Made by a program: the position numbers and the translations under genes. This document shows, piece after piece, positions 1 to 8,995 of a stretch of 64,000 nucleotides of DNA. The first letter of the stretch is position 1; the number at the start of each line of letters is the position of its first letter. Source of the stretch: Pseudoflavitalea sp. G-6-1-2. GTDB taxonomy: Bacteria; Bacteroidota; Bacteroidia; Chitinophagales; Chitinophagaceae. Location of the stretch: assembly GCF_012927185.1 (NCBI RefSeq), contig NZ_JABBGB010000001.1, forward strand, positions 1,240,001 through 1,304,000, in the 5' to 3' direction. Under the pieces are notes generated by a model. That model did not search any database, was not told the origin of the DNA, and saw only the letters and a list, made by a program, of their open reading frames with translations.

Positions 1-645
1 AACTCCAACGAAACGGATGGCGCCATCTCCGATGATCTCCGCCTCGGTATCGGGTTTATCCAGAAGCAGGATGAACTGAAAGAACAATCCGGCATCACAG
101 ACAACTGGCTGGTATTATCAAAACAAGTATCTGAACGCGATAACATCACTACCGAAAAGTTCTGGCTCTACGGAACAGGCAGCCAACGTTATGCGCTGAT
201 ATTGCAATTCATCGCAAAAGGACAACTGGCGCAGCTCGCCATCACTCCGGGATTGAACATCAATGCGGAACTGGTATTCTATCCTTCTGCATTGCCTATG
301 CGCGCCATCATCAAACAACAGCATAATGCCGGCACCAAACCTGCATTCAAAGGATTCAACAACTGGCAGGAGGTTGCCGAAGAAGAAACTGCTGGCTTTG
401 CCAAACTTCCTTTCAGAACCGAACGGCCTTACCTCATTCATCAGTTGAAACCTGTTGAATACAAAGAACAATGGTGGTTGCAGGATAGCGATGGAGCAAT
501 GATGCAGTTGCTGCATCCAAATAAATACATCTGGAAAATGCTCTCCATCAGCGGAGGTGCTGCGCTCGACGTAGCCGTGATCGGAAAAGAAGACAGATAC
601 CTGGCCGTAGGATTATGGAACCAGGGCGAATACATCATTTTATAA
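1..645 (+). CDS. C-terminal part of a SWIM-type zinc finger family protein (5' end outside window)
   Basis: Frame 1 is open from the first base to the TAA at 643-645, giving 214 residues without an N-terminus, so this is the tail of a larger protein. The SWIM CxCx(n)CxH motif would lie outside the window, and the assignment rests mainly on context: a SWIM protein is the usual first member of gene sets that also carry a YehL-type MoxR ATPase, a DUF5682-like protein and a vWA protein. The visible part is soluble, tryptophan-rich near the end and has no membrane segment. The next gene starts 8 bp after its stop, so they are probably one operon. Its role in the complex is unknown. Confidence 0.6.
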   Translation, partial: NSNETDGAISDDLRLGIGFIQKQDELKEQSGITDNWLVLSKQVSERDNITTEKFWLYGTGSQRYALILQFIAKGQLAQLAITPGLNINAELVFYPSALPMRAIIKQQHNAGTKPAFKGFNNWQEVAEEETAGFAKLPFRTERPYLIHQLKPVEYKEQWWLQDSDGAMMQLLHPNKYIWKMLSISGGAALDVAVIGKEDRYLAVGLWNQGEYIIL

Positions 646-653
646 TCAGCCAT

Positions 654-2144
654 ATGGAGCAATGGAATCATATTGTAACTGCTGCAATGATGGGATCGGA
701 AAAACATCCTTTCAATGCTGCTATTCTTCCTGAAGCGCTGATGCCCGCTGCAACAGCTATTCAGCAGAATGCAAATCTCAGCAGAGAAGAGCAGTTTCTG
801 CAACTGGCTGCACTTACCATGAATTACCGGCAATGCGGAGTAAGACCTGTGGAAGCGGCTTCGGTAACGCTGCCAGTTGCGGCCGAAGAAACCTTGCCGT
901 ATTGCAGCACACTTGCCATGCGGGTGCTGAAAGATATCATTGCAGAAGACATGGAACCTTTATTGCAGATCTGGTTGGAGCAATGCACAAAGCATCAGCA
1001 GCTCATCCATCCTGCCCACATTCCTGCCATGCTTGAACTCGCTGCATTCAAAAAGAAATGGCAGCCGATGGTAACTGCATGCTGCGGCAAACGTGGTGAA
1101 TGGTTGGCGAAGTTCAATCCGGCATGGAAGTTCACTGCCAATCAAACAGAAGAAGATGCATGGCAGACAGGAAGTCCCGAACAAAGAAAACAAGTGCTGA
1201 AAGATCAGCGTGCAGCAGATCCTGCAAAAGCTATCAAAATGCTGCAGGCTGTATGGGCATCGGAAGATGCCAATACGAAGCAGGCATTTCTTTCTCTGCT
1301 CGATGAAGGAATCAGTGAAGCCGATCTCCCGTTTCTGCAATCACAACTGACCGAGAAAAGTAAAAAGGTGAAGAGTGAAACCATTCGGCTGATGTTGCTG
1401 ATCCCTTCTTCACCGCTGGTGAAAAAAAATGAAGAACTGCTGCGGCAACTGGTGCATTTGCAGAAAGAGAAAACCCTGCTCGGAATGAGCAGCAAGTTGA
1501 AAATAAAATTCGAACCGGCAATCAATTTATCCAAAGAAGAATTGACTGAGTTGGGTATCGATGTAACGAATATCCAGCCTGGCGAAACCAAAGAAGAGCA
1601 TATCTACAATCATCTGATCAGAGCAGTGCCTGTTGAATTCTGGGAAACCCATCTTGGGTTGCCTGGCGAAAAAATAATTGAACTGTTGCAATCGGATGAG
1701 TTTGGAAGCAGGCTAATGCTGGCGCTGTCTGGAGCCGTTGGGAAATATAAGAATCGTCGATGGGCGGAGATGTTATGGCAGGTCACAGAAAAAGTTTATC
1801 CGGATACACTTTCTCTGTTGCCCGCGGATAAATGGGAAGAGGTGCTGGTGAAGAATTTCGATAAGTCCAGCGACTCCTTTACCAGACTGGCCATGGATGG
1901 AGAGCATATCTGGAGCACTCGCCTCTGCAAACTGATACTCGGAGAGGCAGCCCGCAACCCCTACAATTTCCAGCGGAATGTTTTTCTGAAATGCATCAGA
2001 ATAATGCCCGATGAAATTGTTCACCTGCTCGATGAACAGAAGCCGGCTGAAGATTACAAAGCCACCTTCTGGAAAAATACATCAGATTATATCCGTCAAT
2101 TAATTCAAATAAGGAGAGACCTTATCAAAGCATTCAACGCATAA
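654..2144 (+). CDS. DUF5691-like helical-repeat protein of the MoxR/vWA cluster
   Basis: A 496-residue protein with no signal peptide or membrane segment. I chose ATG 654 over the in-frame ATG at 615 because the latter overlaps the upstream gene by 31 bp. The middle (about residues 170-265) is made of short amphipathic helices of the form KQVLKDQRAADPAKAIKMLQ, resembling HEAT/armadillo repeats. Position and size match the protein catalogued as DUF5691 in similar clusters, the counterpart of the large helical protein beside yehL in Escherichia coli. Such repeats usually make protein-protein scaffolds, so a substrate or adaptor role next to the AAA+ ATPase is an inference. The next gene starts 10 bp downstream. 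Confidence 0.7.
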   Translation: MEQWNHIVTAAMMGSEKHPFNAAILPEALMPAATAIQQNANLSREEQFLQLAALTMNYRQCGVRPVEAASVTLPVAAEETLPYCSTLAMRVLKDIIAEDMEPLLQIWLEQCTKHQQLIHPAHIPAMLELAAFKKKWQPMVTACCGKRGEWLAKFNPAWKFTANQTEEDAWQTGSPEQRKQVLKDQRAADPAKAIKMLQAVWASEDANTKQAFLSLLDEGISEADLPFLQSQLTEKSKKVKSETIRLMLLIPSSPLVKKNEELLRQLVHLQKEKTLLGMSSKLKIKFEPAINLSKEELTELGIDVTNIQPGETKEEHIYNHLIRAVPVEFWETHLGLPGEKIIELLQSDEFGSRLMLALSGAVGKYKNRRWAEMLWQVTEKVYPDTLSLLPADKWEEVLVKNFDKSSDSFTRLAMDGEHIWSTRLCKLILGEAARNPYNFQRNVFLKCIRIMPDEIVHLLDEQKPAEDYKATFWKNTSDYIRQLIQIRRDLIKAFNA

Positions 2145-2154
2145 AACAATTCAT

Positions 2155-3237
2155 ATGTCAACCATCTTACGTCAGCACGCAGAAAACTTATTTGCACAGG
2201 AGCTGGAAGAACTGAAAAAGCAGGATGATGAACATCGTCCCGATAACTGGGTGTTGTCTCCCCGTGCAGTGGTAACCTATCTCAACGGCGGAAAGCTGAA
2301 GAATGGATTTGAAGTTAGTCCCAAATACATCGGCAACAAACGCCTGATGGAAATTGCAGTAGCCACTCTCACTACCGACAGAGCTTTGCTTCTCTACGGA
2401 TTACCCGGAACGGCCAAGAGCTGGGTGAGCGAGCATCTGGCAGCAGCCATCAGTGGCAATTCCACACTCATAGTGCAGGGCACTGCCGGCACCGGCGAAG
2501 AAGCTATTCGTTATGGCTGGAACTATGCAAGATTGCTCGCCGAAGGACCTACACCAAACGCACTCGTTGAAACACCCGTGATGCGTGCAATGAAAGACGG
2601 AAAGATTGCGCGTATCGAAGAACTCACGCGAATCGGATCTGATGTGCAGGATGCGTTGATCACTATCCTTTCCGAAAAATCTTTACCGGTTCCTGAGCTG
2701 AATACAGAAGTGCAGGCCATAAAAGGATTCAATATAATCGCTACTGCCAATAACCGCGATAAAGGGGTGAACGAATTGAGCAGCGCCCTGAAACGCAGAT
2801 TCAATACGGTTATTCTTCCTGTCCCCGATTCGATGGAAGAAGAGATCGATATCGTAAAACGGAGAGTGGAAAGCTTTGAGAAAGTAATGAAACTTCCGGC
2901 AGAGCCGCCTGCGTTGCAGGAGATCCGCCGCATTGTTACCATCTTCCGCGAACTGAGATCAGGAGTAACCCTCGATGGAAAAACAAAAGTAAAAATGCCA
3001 ACTGGTACACTCAGCACTGCAGAAGCAATCTCCGTTGTGAATAACGGATTGTCGATGGCTGCTTACTTCGGAGATGGCCGATTGACTGCGCATGATCTTG
3101 CGGCAGGCATCATCGGCGCTGTAGTGAAAGATCCGGTGCAGGATAAAATTGTATGGAATGAATATCTCGAAACCGTTCTCAAAACAAGAGAAGACTGGAA
3201 GGATATTTATCGCGCCTGCCGCGACCTCGGTGTGTAA
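2155..3237 (+). CDS. MoxR-type AAA+ ATPase, YehL subfamily
   Basis: A 360-residue cytoplasmic ATPase. Walker A is GLPGTAKS (residues 82-89). The Walker B position reads IARIEE (151-156), so the usual first Asp of the hhhhDE motif is Glu here. Sensor 1 is in IATANN (195-200) and the arginine finger in KRRF (213-216). MoxR proteins act as hexameric chaperones that remodel or load cofactors into partners, usually working with a vWA protein, and one is encoded three genes on. The neighbours (SWIM, DUF5691-like, DUF5682-like, vWA) identify the YehL branch of MoxR. The gene lies in a tight run with gaps of 10 and 28 bp. Confidence 0.85.
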   Translation: MSTILRQHAENLFAQELEELKKQDDEHRPDNWVLSPRAVVTYLNGGKLKNGFEVSPKYIGNKRLMEIAVATLTTDRALLLYGLPGTAKSWVSEHLAAAISGNSTLIVQGTAGTGEEAIRYGWNYARLLAEGPTPNALVETPVMRAMKDGKIARIEELTRIGSDVQDALITILSEKSLPVPELNTEVQAIKGFNIIATANNRDKGVNELSSALKRRFNTVILPVPDSMEEEIDIVKRRVESFEKVMKLPAEPPALQEIRRIVTIFRELRSGVTLDGKTKVKMPTGTLSTAEAISVVNNGLSMAAYFGDGRLTAHDLAAGIIGAVVKDPVQDKIVWNEYLETVLKTREDWKDIYRACRDLGV

Positions 3238-3265
3238 ACTGATCTGATCATTACAAGATTTTCTG

Positions 3266-5557
3266 ATGGCCATTCATATTCTTGGGATAAGACATCATGG
3301 TCCCGGCTCCGCCAGAAATGTGAAACAGTTTCTGGAGCAGGTGAAACCTGATATTGTGCTGGTGGAAGGTCCGCCTGAAGCCGATGGTATTCTGCAATGG
3401 GCAGCAAGTGAAGAGATGAAACCTCCCGTGTCGATCCTCTGCTTTCAGCCGGAGAATCCGCAGCAGGCTGTGTTCTATCCATTCGCTGAATTCTCGCCGG
3501 AGTGGCAGGCAATTCTGTATGCGAGGAAGAACAATATCCATGTTCGCTTTATGGATCTTCCTGTTGCACACAAATTTGCGCTGGACGAAGAAAAGAAACA
3601 GGCAGTTGCTGTAAACGATAAAGCTGATATTGATCCGGCATTGCAGTCCGATGCCGATATTCCGGTTCAATTGCAACCTGCTGAAGAAGCTGATATATCT
3701 GAAGCTGCTCCCCAACGCTTTCGGGTAGACCCTATTTCCGAACTCGCCGCCGCTGCCGGTTTTGCGGATGGTGAGAAATGGTGGGAGCATATGGTGGAGT
3801 ACCGAAAAGATACACAAGAGCTGTTTGAAGCGGTGGAAGAAATGATGAGCGAACTCCGCGAAGCATTTCCCGATACCGATAACAAAATGGAGCAGCTGCG
3901 CGAAGCGCATATGCGGAAAACAATCCGCCAGGCTGAAAGGGAAATGTTCGGAAACATCGCCGTGATCTGCGGTGCATGGCATGCGCCTGCATTGAAGAAC
4001 ATGCCAAAACAAAAAGAAGACAATGATCTGCTGAAAGGACTTCCGAAAGTGAAAGTCGATTGCACCTGGATTCCCTGGACCTACAGTCGTCTCAGCTTCA
4101 ACTCTGGTTATGGCGCCGGCATCTGGTCGCCGGGATGGTACGAGCATATCTGGCATCATCCCAACGACGATGGTACCCGCTGGATGGCGCTCGTAGCAAA
4201 GCTTTTCAGGGCACAGCAGATTGATACATCCGTAGCGCATGTGATGGAAGCCGTTCGCCTTGCTGAAGCTCTCGCTGCTCTCCGCAATCTTCCGAAAGCC
4301 GGATTGGAAGAACTCAACGAAGCCACGCTCAGCGTGCTCTGCAACGGAGAAAATATCTTACTGAAACTCGTTAACGATAAACTCATTATTTCAGACCGGC
4401 TCGGATCGGTGCCGGTAGAAATTCCGAAACCGCCATTGCAGCTCGATATTGAGCGACTGCAAAAGAAACTACGCTTGCCTGCTACTGCTGAACAAAAAGA
4501 GTATACGCTTGATCTCCGCAAAGAAATGGATCTGGAGCGAAGCAATTTGCTGCATCGTCTTCGCCTGCTCGACATCAAATGGGGACGGCAATCGAATGTT
4601 TCCGGATCAGGCACTTTCAAAGAACTATGGACCCTCAAATGGGAACCCGAATTCTCCATCGAGATCATCGAAAAAGGAACATGGGGAAGTACAGTGGAAG
4701 ATGCTACCAGCAGCTTCATTCTGCATCAGGCCAAAGAAGCGAATACATTACCGGTTGTGTGCTCATTGCTTGAAAGGGCCATCCCTGCTGCATTGCCGGT
4801 GGCCGTTGAAAAATTGATCCAGGCTGTCAACAACCTCGCAGCAACCAGCGACGATGTGGTACAGTTGATGGACGTAATTCCTCCGCTCGTAAATGTGAGT
4901 CGTTATGGCAACGTGCGCAATACCGATGCGGGCATGGTGCTGAATATAGTGGAGAGTATGATCGAGCGCGTTTGCGTGAGCCTTCCCGCTGCATGCGTTT
5001 CTGTAGACGATGATGCATCGGCGGCGCTGCTGGAGCATTTCAGAGAAATGACAGACGCAGTGAACCTGCTGCAACAAGCCACACTCAACACACAATGGCA
5101 ACAAACCCTGCTGGTGATTGCCGGCAATCAATCCACCTCTCCTTCTGTAAGTGGCTACGCTACCCGCTTGCTCAGCGATTACAAAATTCTGGCAGGTGAA
5201 GAGCTCACGAAGAAATTCCATCAGGCCATGTCGCCGGCCATAGCACCAGCAATAGCAGCGGCATGGCTCGAAGGTTTTCTGAAAGGAAGCGGAACCATTC
5301 TGCTGCTCGATAACGAACTCTGGGCTGTACTCGACAACTGGATGCAACAGCTCGAAGAAGACATCTTTATTCAGGTGCTTCCTTTGCTTCGCAGAACATT
5401 CTCCAATTTCGCTAAACCCGAAAGAAAGAAGATGGGAGAAAAAGCGAAGCATGGCACAACAGGTATCACAGTTAGACAAACCAATGCTGATCCCGATCAT
5501 GAAAGAGCTGCAAAAGGCATTCCGGTGATCATGAAATTGTTCAATTATCCAATGTAA
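3266..5557 (+). CDS. DUF5682-like protein with TraB/TIKI/EreA-like motifs
   Basis: A 763-residue soluble protein. The N-terminal 245 residues show, in order, GIRHHGPGS (residues 7-15), VLVEGPPE (31-38), an Arg-containing strand YARKNNIHVRFMDLP (85-99), LREAHMRKTI (211-220) and VICGAWHAPA (233-242). This series of GxxH, buried Glu, RExxM and a second GxxH resembles the active-site layout of TraB/TIKI/erythromycin-esterase-like hydrolases, some of which are metal-dependent. The remaining 500 residues look mostly helical and I recognise nothing in them. Known members of this family sit beside YehL-type MoxR and vWA genes, as here. A hydrolase activity is my inference; no member's reaction is known to me. 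Confidence 0.75.
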   Translation: MAIHILGIRHHGPGSARNVKQFLEQVKPDIVLVEGPPEADGILQWAASEEMKPPVSILCFQPENPQQAVFYPFAEFSPEWQAILYARKNNIHVRFMDLPVAHKFALDEEKKQAVAVNDKADIDPALQSDADIPVQLQPAEEADISEAAPQRFRVDPISELAAAAGFADGEKWWEHMVEYRKDTQELFEAVEEMMSELREAFPDTDNKMEQLREAHMRKTIRQAEREMFGNIAVICGAWHAPALKNMPKQKEDNDLLKGLPKVKVDCTWIPWTYSRLSFNSGYGAGIWSPGWYEHIWHHPNDDGTRWMALVAKLFRAQQIDTSVAHVMEAVRLAEALAALRNLPKAGLEELNEATLSVLCNGENILLKLVNDKLIISDRLGSVPVEIPKPPLQLDIERLQKKLRLPATAEQKEYTLDLRKEMDLERSNLLHRLRLLDIKWGRQSNVSGSGTFKELWTLKWEPEFSIEIIEKGTWGSTVEDATSSFILHQAKEANTLPVVCSLLERAIPAALPVAVEKLIQAVNNLAATSDDVVQLMDVIPPLVNVSRYGNVRNTDAGMVLNIVESMIERVCVSLPAACVSVDDDASAALLEHFREMTDAVNLLQQATLNTQWQQTLLVIAGNQSTSPSVSGYATRLLSDYKILAGEELTKKFHQAMSPAIAPAIAAAWLEGFLKGSGTILLLDNELWAVLDNWMQQLEEDIFIQVLPLLRRTFSNFAKPERKKMGEKAKHGTTGITVRQTNADPDHERAAKGIPVIMKLFNYPM

Positions 5558-5561
5558 TGAT

Positions 5562-6698
5562 ATGAGTGAAAACAATCTTCGCAGATGGCGACTGATACTC
5601 GGAGGCGATGAAAGTGACGGAACCGGTATTGATATTTCCGGACAGGATATCCGACTGGATAAAACCCTCGAAGCGCTGTACGACAGTGATCGTCGTGGGG
5701 GACTAGGCGCTTCCTCCCCTAATGTGAGCCGCTGGCTCGGTGATATCCGCAGCTTCTTTCCCAATACCGTTGTACAGGTGATGCAGCGCGATGCACTCAA
5801 GCGTCTCGATCTCACACAAATGCTCACCGAAAAAGAAATGCTGGAGAATGTAGAAGCAGACGTTCATCTGGTGGCAACACTGATGACGCTCAGTCGCGTG
5901 ATACCCGATAAAACAAAAGATACTGCCCGTCAGGTGGTGCGCAAAGTTGTGGATGAACTGATGAAGAAACTGGCGCAGCCTATGCAACAGGCCATCACCG
6001 GAAGTCTCAATCGTTCTACGCGAAACAGAAGACCACGCCACAATGAAATCAACTGGGCGGAGACCATCAGAAAGAATCTGAAACATTATCAACCCGAATA
6101 CAAAACCATCATTCCCGAAACACGTATTGGTTATGGCAGAAAGCAAACATCTCTCAAAGATGTGGTGCTTTGTCTCGATCAGAGTGGAAGCATGGGAACA
6201 TCGGTTGTTTATTCCGGAATTTTCGGTGCAGTGATGGCTTCCATTCCTGCCATCAAAACAAAGATGGTGGTGTTCGATACTGCGGTGGCGGACCTTACCG
6301 AAGAACTGACTGATCCCGTTGAATTATTGTTCGGCGTGCAACTCGGCGGTGGAACCGATATCAATCTGGCATTGGGTTATTGTCAGCAGATCATTACACG
6401 TCCTTCAGATACCGTACTGGTGCTGATTACGGACCTCTACGAAGGAGGCGATCCTGCAGGTATGCGCAAACGCGCTGTGGAGCTCACTTCTGCGGGAGTG
6501 CAACTGATAGTGCTGCTGGCATTGAATGATGATGGAGCGCCCTCCTACGATCATGCACAGGCAAGCTTCTTTTCCAATCTGGGTGTTCCGGTATTTGCAT
6601 GTACACCCGATAAGTTTCCTGATATGATGGCAACAGCGCTTACCAAACAAGACCTCGCATTGTGGGCCGCGAAAGAAGAGCTGGTGCTAAAAAAGTAG
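5562..6698 (+). CDS. von Willebrand factor A domain protein, partner of the MoxR ATPase
   Basis: A 378-residue soluble protein starting 4 bp after the preceding stop. The C-terminal half is a vWA domain with a complete MIDAS: DQSGS (residues 206-210), the Thr of GGGTD (265) and the Asp of LITDLYEGG (291), so it should bind a divalent metal. The N-terminal 195 residues are helical and basic around 150-160, and would give partner specificity. MoxR ATPases usually act through such a vWA protein. It is the last gene of the five-gene run; about 110 bp of non-coding DNA and a new promoter follow. Confidence 0.88.
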   Translation: MSENNLRRWRLILGGDESDGTGIDISGQDIRLDKTLEALYDSDRRGGLGASSPNVSRWLGDIRSFFPNTVVQVMQRDALKRLDLTQMLTEKEMLENVEADVHLVATLMTLSRVIPDKTKDTARQVVRKVVDELMKKLAQPMQQAITGSLNRSTRNRRPRHNEINWAETIRKNLKHYQPEYKTIIPETRIGYGRKQTSLKDVVLCLDQSGSMGTSVVYSGIFGAVMASIPAIKTKMVVFDTAVADLTEELTDPVELLFGVQLGGGTDINLALGYCQQIITRPSDTVLVLITDLYEGGDPAGMRKRAVELTSAGVQLIVLLALNDDGAPSYDHAQASFFSNLGVPVFACTPDKFPDMMATALTKQDLALWAAKEELVLKK

Positions 6699-6769
6699 GG
6701 GTAAATTGCCTGTCGTTTTACGCCCGTTTTTTGTCGGATTCGTACAAGGTGAGGTATCGAAGTTCGCCG

Positions 6770-6777
6770 TAGTTTTG
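6770..6777 (+). promoter_or_regulatory. Bacteroidota -7 element TAGTTTTG for the VOC gene
   Basis: TAGTTTTG fits TAnnTTTG and lies 31 bp before the ATG at 6809. No clear -33 TTTG is at the expected distance. Confidence 0.55.
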
Positions 6778-6808
6778 TGTTATCAAATCAAGCAAAAAAA
6801 CTCAAACT

Positions 6809-7234
6809 ATGGTACAACAAATTTTCATCAACCTGCCAGTTAAAGATCTTAAGAAGACAAGAGAATTCTTTTCAAAGCTCGGATTTACTTTCAATGAACA
6901 ATTCAGCAACGATGAAGCAGCAAGTATGGTAATGGGAGAGAATATCTACGCTATGTTGCTGGTTGAGCCGTTCTTCAAAAGCTTCCATAATAAAGAAATT
7001 GGTGATGCTACAAAAACTGCACAGATGATCAATGCCATTGCAGTGGAGAGCCGTGCCAAAGTAGATGAACTGGTAGATGCAGCGCTTGCTTCAGGCGGTT
7101 CGTTTGTGAAAAATCCGCAGGATCATGGATGGATGTACGGCCGCAGCTTTGCCGACATCAATGGGCATCAGTGGGAAGTGCTCTATATGGATGAGACGGC
7201 TGTTCCCGATGATGTAGCAGGAAACAACAACTAA
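6809..7234 (+). CDS. VOC (glyoxalase/bleomycin-resistance fold) family protein
   Basis: A 141-residue protein opening with FINLPVKDLKKTREFFSKLG, the typical first beta-alpha unit of VOC domains, and ending with a DINGHQWEVLYM strand that carries the usual C-terminal His and Glu. VOC proteins bind a divalent metal between paired beta-alpha-beta-beta-beta units and act as glyoxalases, dioxygenases or drug-binding proteins. The substrate cannot be told. The internal pattern is closest to small lactoylglutathione-lyase-like proteins common beside START-domain and regulator genes in Bacteroidota. It is a single-gene unit with its own promoter and a strong terminator. Confidence 0.85.
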   Translation: MVQQIFINLPVKDLKKTREFFSKLGFTFNEQFSNDEAASMVMGENIYAMLLVEPFFKSFHNKEIGDATKTAQMINAIAVESRAKVDELVDAALASGGSFVKNPQDHGWMYGRSFADINGHQWEVLYMDETAVPDDVAGNNN

Positions 7235-7252
7235 TATACAATTGCCAAAATA

Positions 7253-7287
7253 AAGAGGCCGTCTGCTTTTCGGAGCGACGGCCTCTT
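7253..7287. terminator. Bidirectional intrinsic terminator between convergent genes
   Basis: An 11-bp perfect stem (7253-7263 with 7277-7287, AAGAGGCCGTC) around a 13-nt loop is followed by TCTTGTTTT on the plus strand and has A-rich sequence on its left. It separates the VOC gene from the convergent GlxA-type regulator. Confidence 0.85.
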
Positions 7288-7327
7288 CTTGTTTTGCTGT
7301 AAAAGAAATTTGTTTCCGGATGTCTGA

Positions 7328-8314
7328 TCAGTTTTCAGACATGGCAAGCCTGTTGTACTTGTTTCGGTACTGAACGGGCGATAAACCGGTAATGCGTTTG
7401 AAGGTAGAGCGAAAGGCTTTGGAGTCTGTATAGCCTACTTTGTACATAACTTCATTCACGTTGTCTCTCGACGATTCAAGATTTTGTTTGGCTGCCTCTA
7501 CACGAACACGCTGGATGTATTCAACTACTGTGTTGGAAGTGGCTTTCTTGAACCGGCGTTCCAGATTGCGTCGGCTGAGCGCGAGCATTGTTGCGAGCTG
7601 ATCAACGGAGATCTTTTCCTGCACATTCTTTTCGATGAAATCCTGTGCGCGGTGGATGGTTTCGTCTTCATGCGACTTCTGACCCTGGAACATCATAAAT
7701 GGCGACTGGCTCTTTCTGTCGATATCTATCTGAAAGGTTTTGGCAGCGAGCACAGAGAGTTCTCGTCCTGCATATTTTTCGATCAGATACAACAGCAGGT
7801 TAAGATAAGAGAAAGCGCCACCGCTCGAATAGATACCGTTCTCGTCGGTGAGAATTTTGTCTTCTACCAGTTCAACCTCAGGAAAAGCTTTGCGGAATGC
7901 ATCGGCAGCCATCCAGTGAGTGGCTACTTTCTTTCCGTTCACCAGTCCGGTTGCTGCCAGCAGAAAAGCGCCGATGCAAAGGCTGGCCACTTCAGCACCT
8001 GCGTGATGCTGTCTGATGATCCAGGGAATGAATTCTTCATTTTCCTGAACGGCCTTGGCTACATCGCCTGCGAGGGCGGGAATGATGATGAGGTCGGTTT
8101 TGGAAATGTCTTTTGTCAACGCATCCGGGTTGATGGTGTACAGGCCATCATAAACAGGCACGTCTTTTTTGAATGCCACGAGCTGAACTTTGAACATGGG
8201 CCCTTTGCCCAGTCGGTCTTCGATCATGGTATTCACTTCAGAAAACACCTGCCGGGGGCCTTCGATGCTACCCAGCAACGCACCCTGTGGTACAAGGATT
8301 GATATATGTTTCAT
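7328..8314 (-). CDS. GlxA-family transcriptional regulator (DJ-1/PfpI-like domain plus AraC HTH)
   Basis: A 328-residue protein. The first 190 residues form a DJ-1/PfpI (class I glutamine amidotransferase-like) domain, with the nucleophile-elbow sequence EVASLCIGAFLLA (Cys in the usual position) and the THWMAADAF segment seen in GlxA relatives. The last 100 residues hold two helix-turn-helix units of the AraC/XylS type, with the ending VGYTDSKAFRSTFKRITGLSPVQYRNK. Such proteins sense small metabolites and usually activate a neighbouring operon. The START-like gene at 8491 is transcribed divergently from a shared 176-bp region and is the likeliest target, which is inference. Confidence 0.9.
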   Translation of the reverse strand: MKHISILVPQGALLGSIEGPRQVFSEVNTMIEDRLGKGPMFKVQLVAFKKDVPVYDGLYTINPDALTKDISKTDLIIIPALAGDVAKAVQENEEFIPWIIRQHHAGAEVASLCIGAFLLAATGLVNGKKVATHWMAADAFRKAFPEVELVEDKILTDENGIYSSGGAFSYLNLLLYLIEKYAGRELSVLAAKTFQIDIDRKSQSPFMMFQGQKSHEDETIHRAQDFIEKNVQEKISVDQLATMLALSRRNLERRFKKATSNTVVEYIQRVRVEAAKQNLESSRDNVNEVMYKVGYTDSKAFRSTFKRITGLSPVQYRNKYNRLAMSEN

Positions 8315-8430
8315 TCTATAAAATTAGTGGAAAATCGTGTCGCTAAATACCCCGTTTGGTACAAAGAGTACTGAAACCGAAAATAAACCCGACGAGACCA
8401 GCAGCAGTGCTTACAAATTTAATTTGCGTA

Positions 8431-8442
8431 ACCGATCGGTTT
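8431..8442. promoter_or_regulatory. 12-bp perfect palindrome AACCGATCGGTT with a -7-like element
   Basis: AACCGATCGGTT lies in the divergent region. TAATTTCG at 8448-8455 (one mismatch to TAnnTTTG) follows 6 bp later, so the palindrome sits just upstream of the likely promoter of the START-domain gene. It resembles a dimeric repressor site; the protein that would bind it is unknown. Confidence 0.4.
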
Positions 8443-8490
8443 CATATAATTTCGAATAACAAGCATTCCTTCAAACTTAAAATTCCTTTT

Positions 8491-8919
8491 ATGGCTAGTC
8501 AACCTTTAGTTGTGGAACGAGTGTACAATGCTCCATCATCCCGCGTATGGCAGGCCCTTACGAATGAAGATGATATGAGGAAGTGGTATTTCGATGTAAG
8601 TGGCTTTAAGCCTGAAGTGGGCTATGAGTTTGAGTTTACAGCCGGTGAGCCTGGGCAGGACCCATGGAGGCATCTCTGTAAAGTGCTCGAAGTAAAGCCA
8701 GGAAAATTATTGAAACATACCTGGAGGTACGATGGTTATTCCGGCGAGTCAGTCGTAACCTGGGAGCTATTTGAGGAGGACGGAAAAACCAGAGTGAAAC
8801 TCACGCATGAAGGGTTGGATACCTTCCCGAAAGATGTGCCATCATTTGTGGTATCGAACTTCGAAAAAGGCTGGAACGATATTCTGGGCAATACGCTGAA
8901 GAACTATGTAAACGGATAA
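8491..8919 (+). CDS. SRPBCC/AHSA1 (START-like) domain protein
   Basis: A 142-residue protein from ATG 8491; an in-frame ATG at 8356 would overlap the promoter region and add a poor-looking extension. It opens with VERVYNAPSSRVWQALTNED, the classic start of AHSA1/CalC-type START-like domains, and ends in a long C-terminal helix (FEKGWNDILGNTLKNYV). These helix-grip proteins bind hydrophobic ligands in a central pocket. No catalytic residues or partner can be named. It is a single-gene unit between the GlxA regulator and a strong terminator. Confidence 0.88.
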   Translation: MASQPLVVERVYNAPSSRVWQALTNEDDMRKWYFDVSGFKPEVGYEFEFTAGEPGQDPWRHLCKVLEVKPGKLLKHTWRYDGYSGESVVTWELFEEDGKTRVKLTHEGLDTFPKDVPSFVVSNFEKGWNDILGNTLKNYVNG

Positions 8920-8995
8920 TGTTTGCCTGCTGATCGGTTCGGTGAACAATTATCTTGTTAGTGATGCGATAATTCATTCAATAAATCTATTTCAC

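Noticed and set aside
615-653. Longer start for the DUF5691-like gene at ATG 615
   Set aside because: It overlaps the end of the preceding gene by 31 bp and the added residues look like a shadow of that gene.
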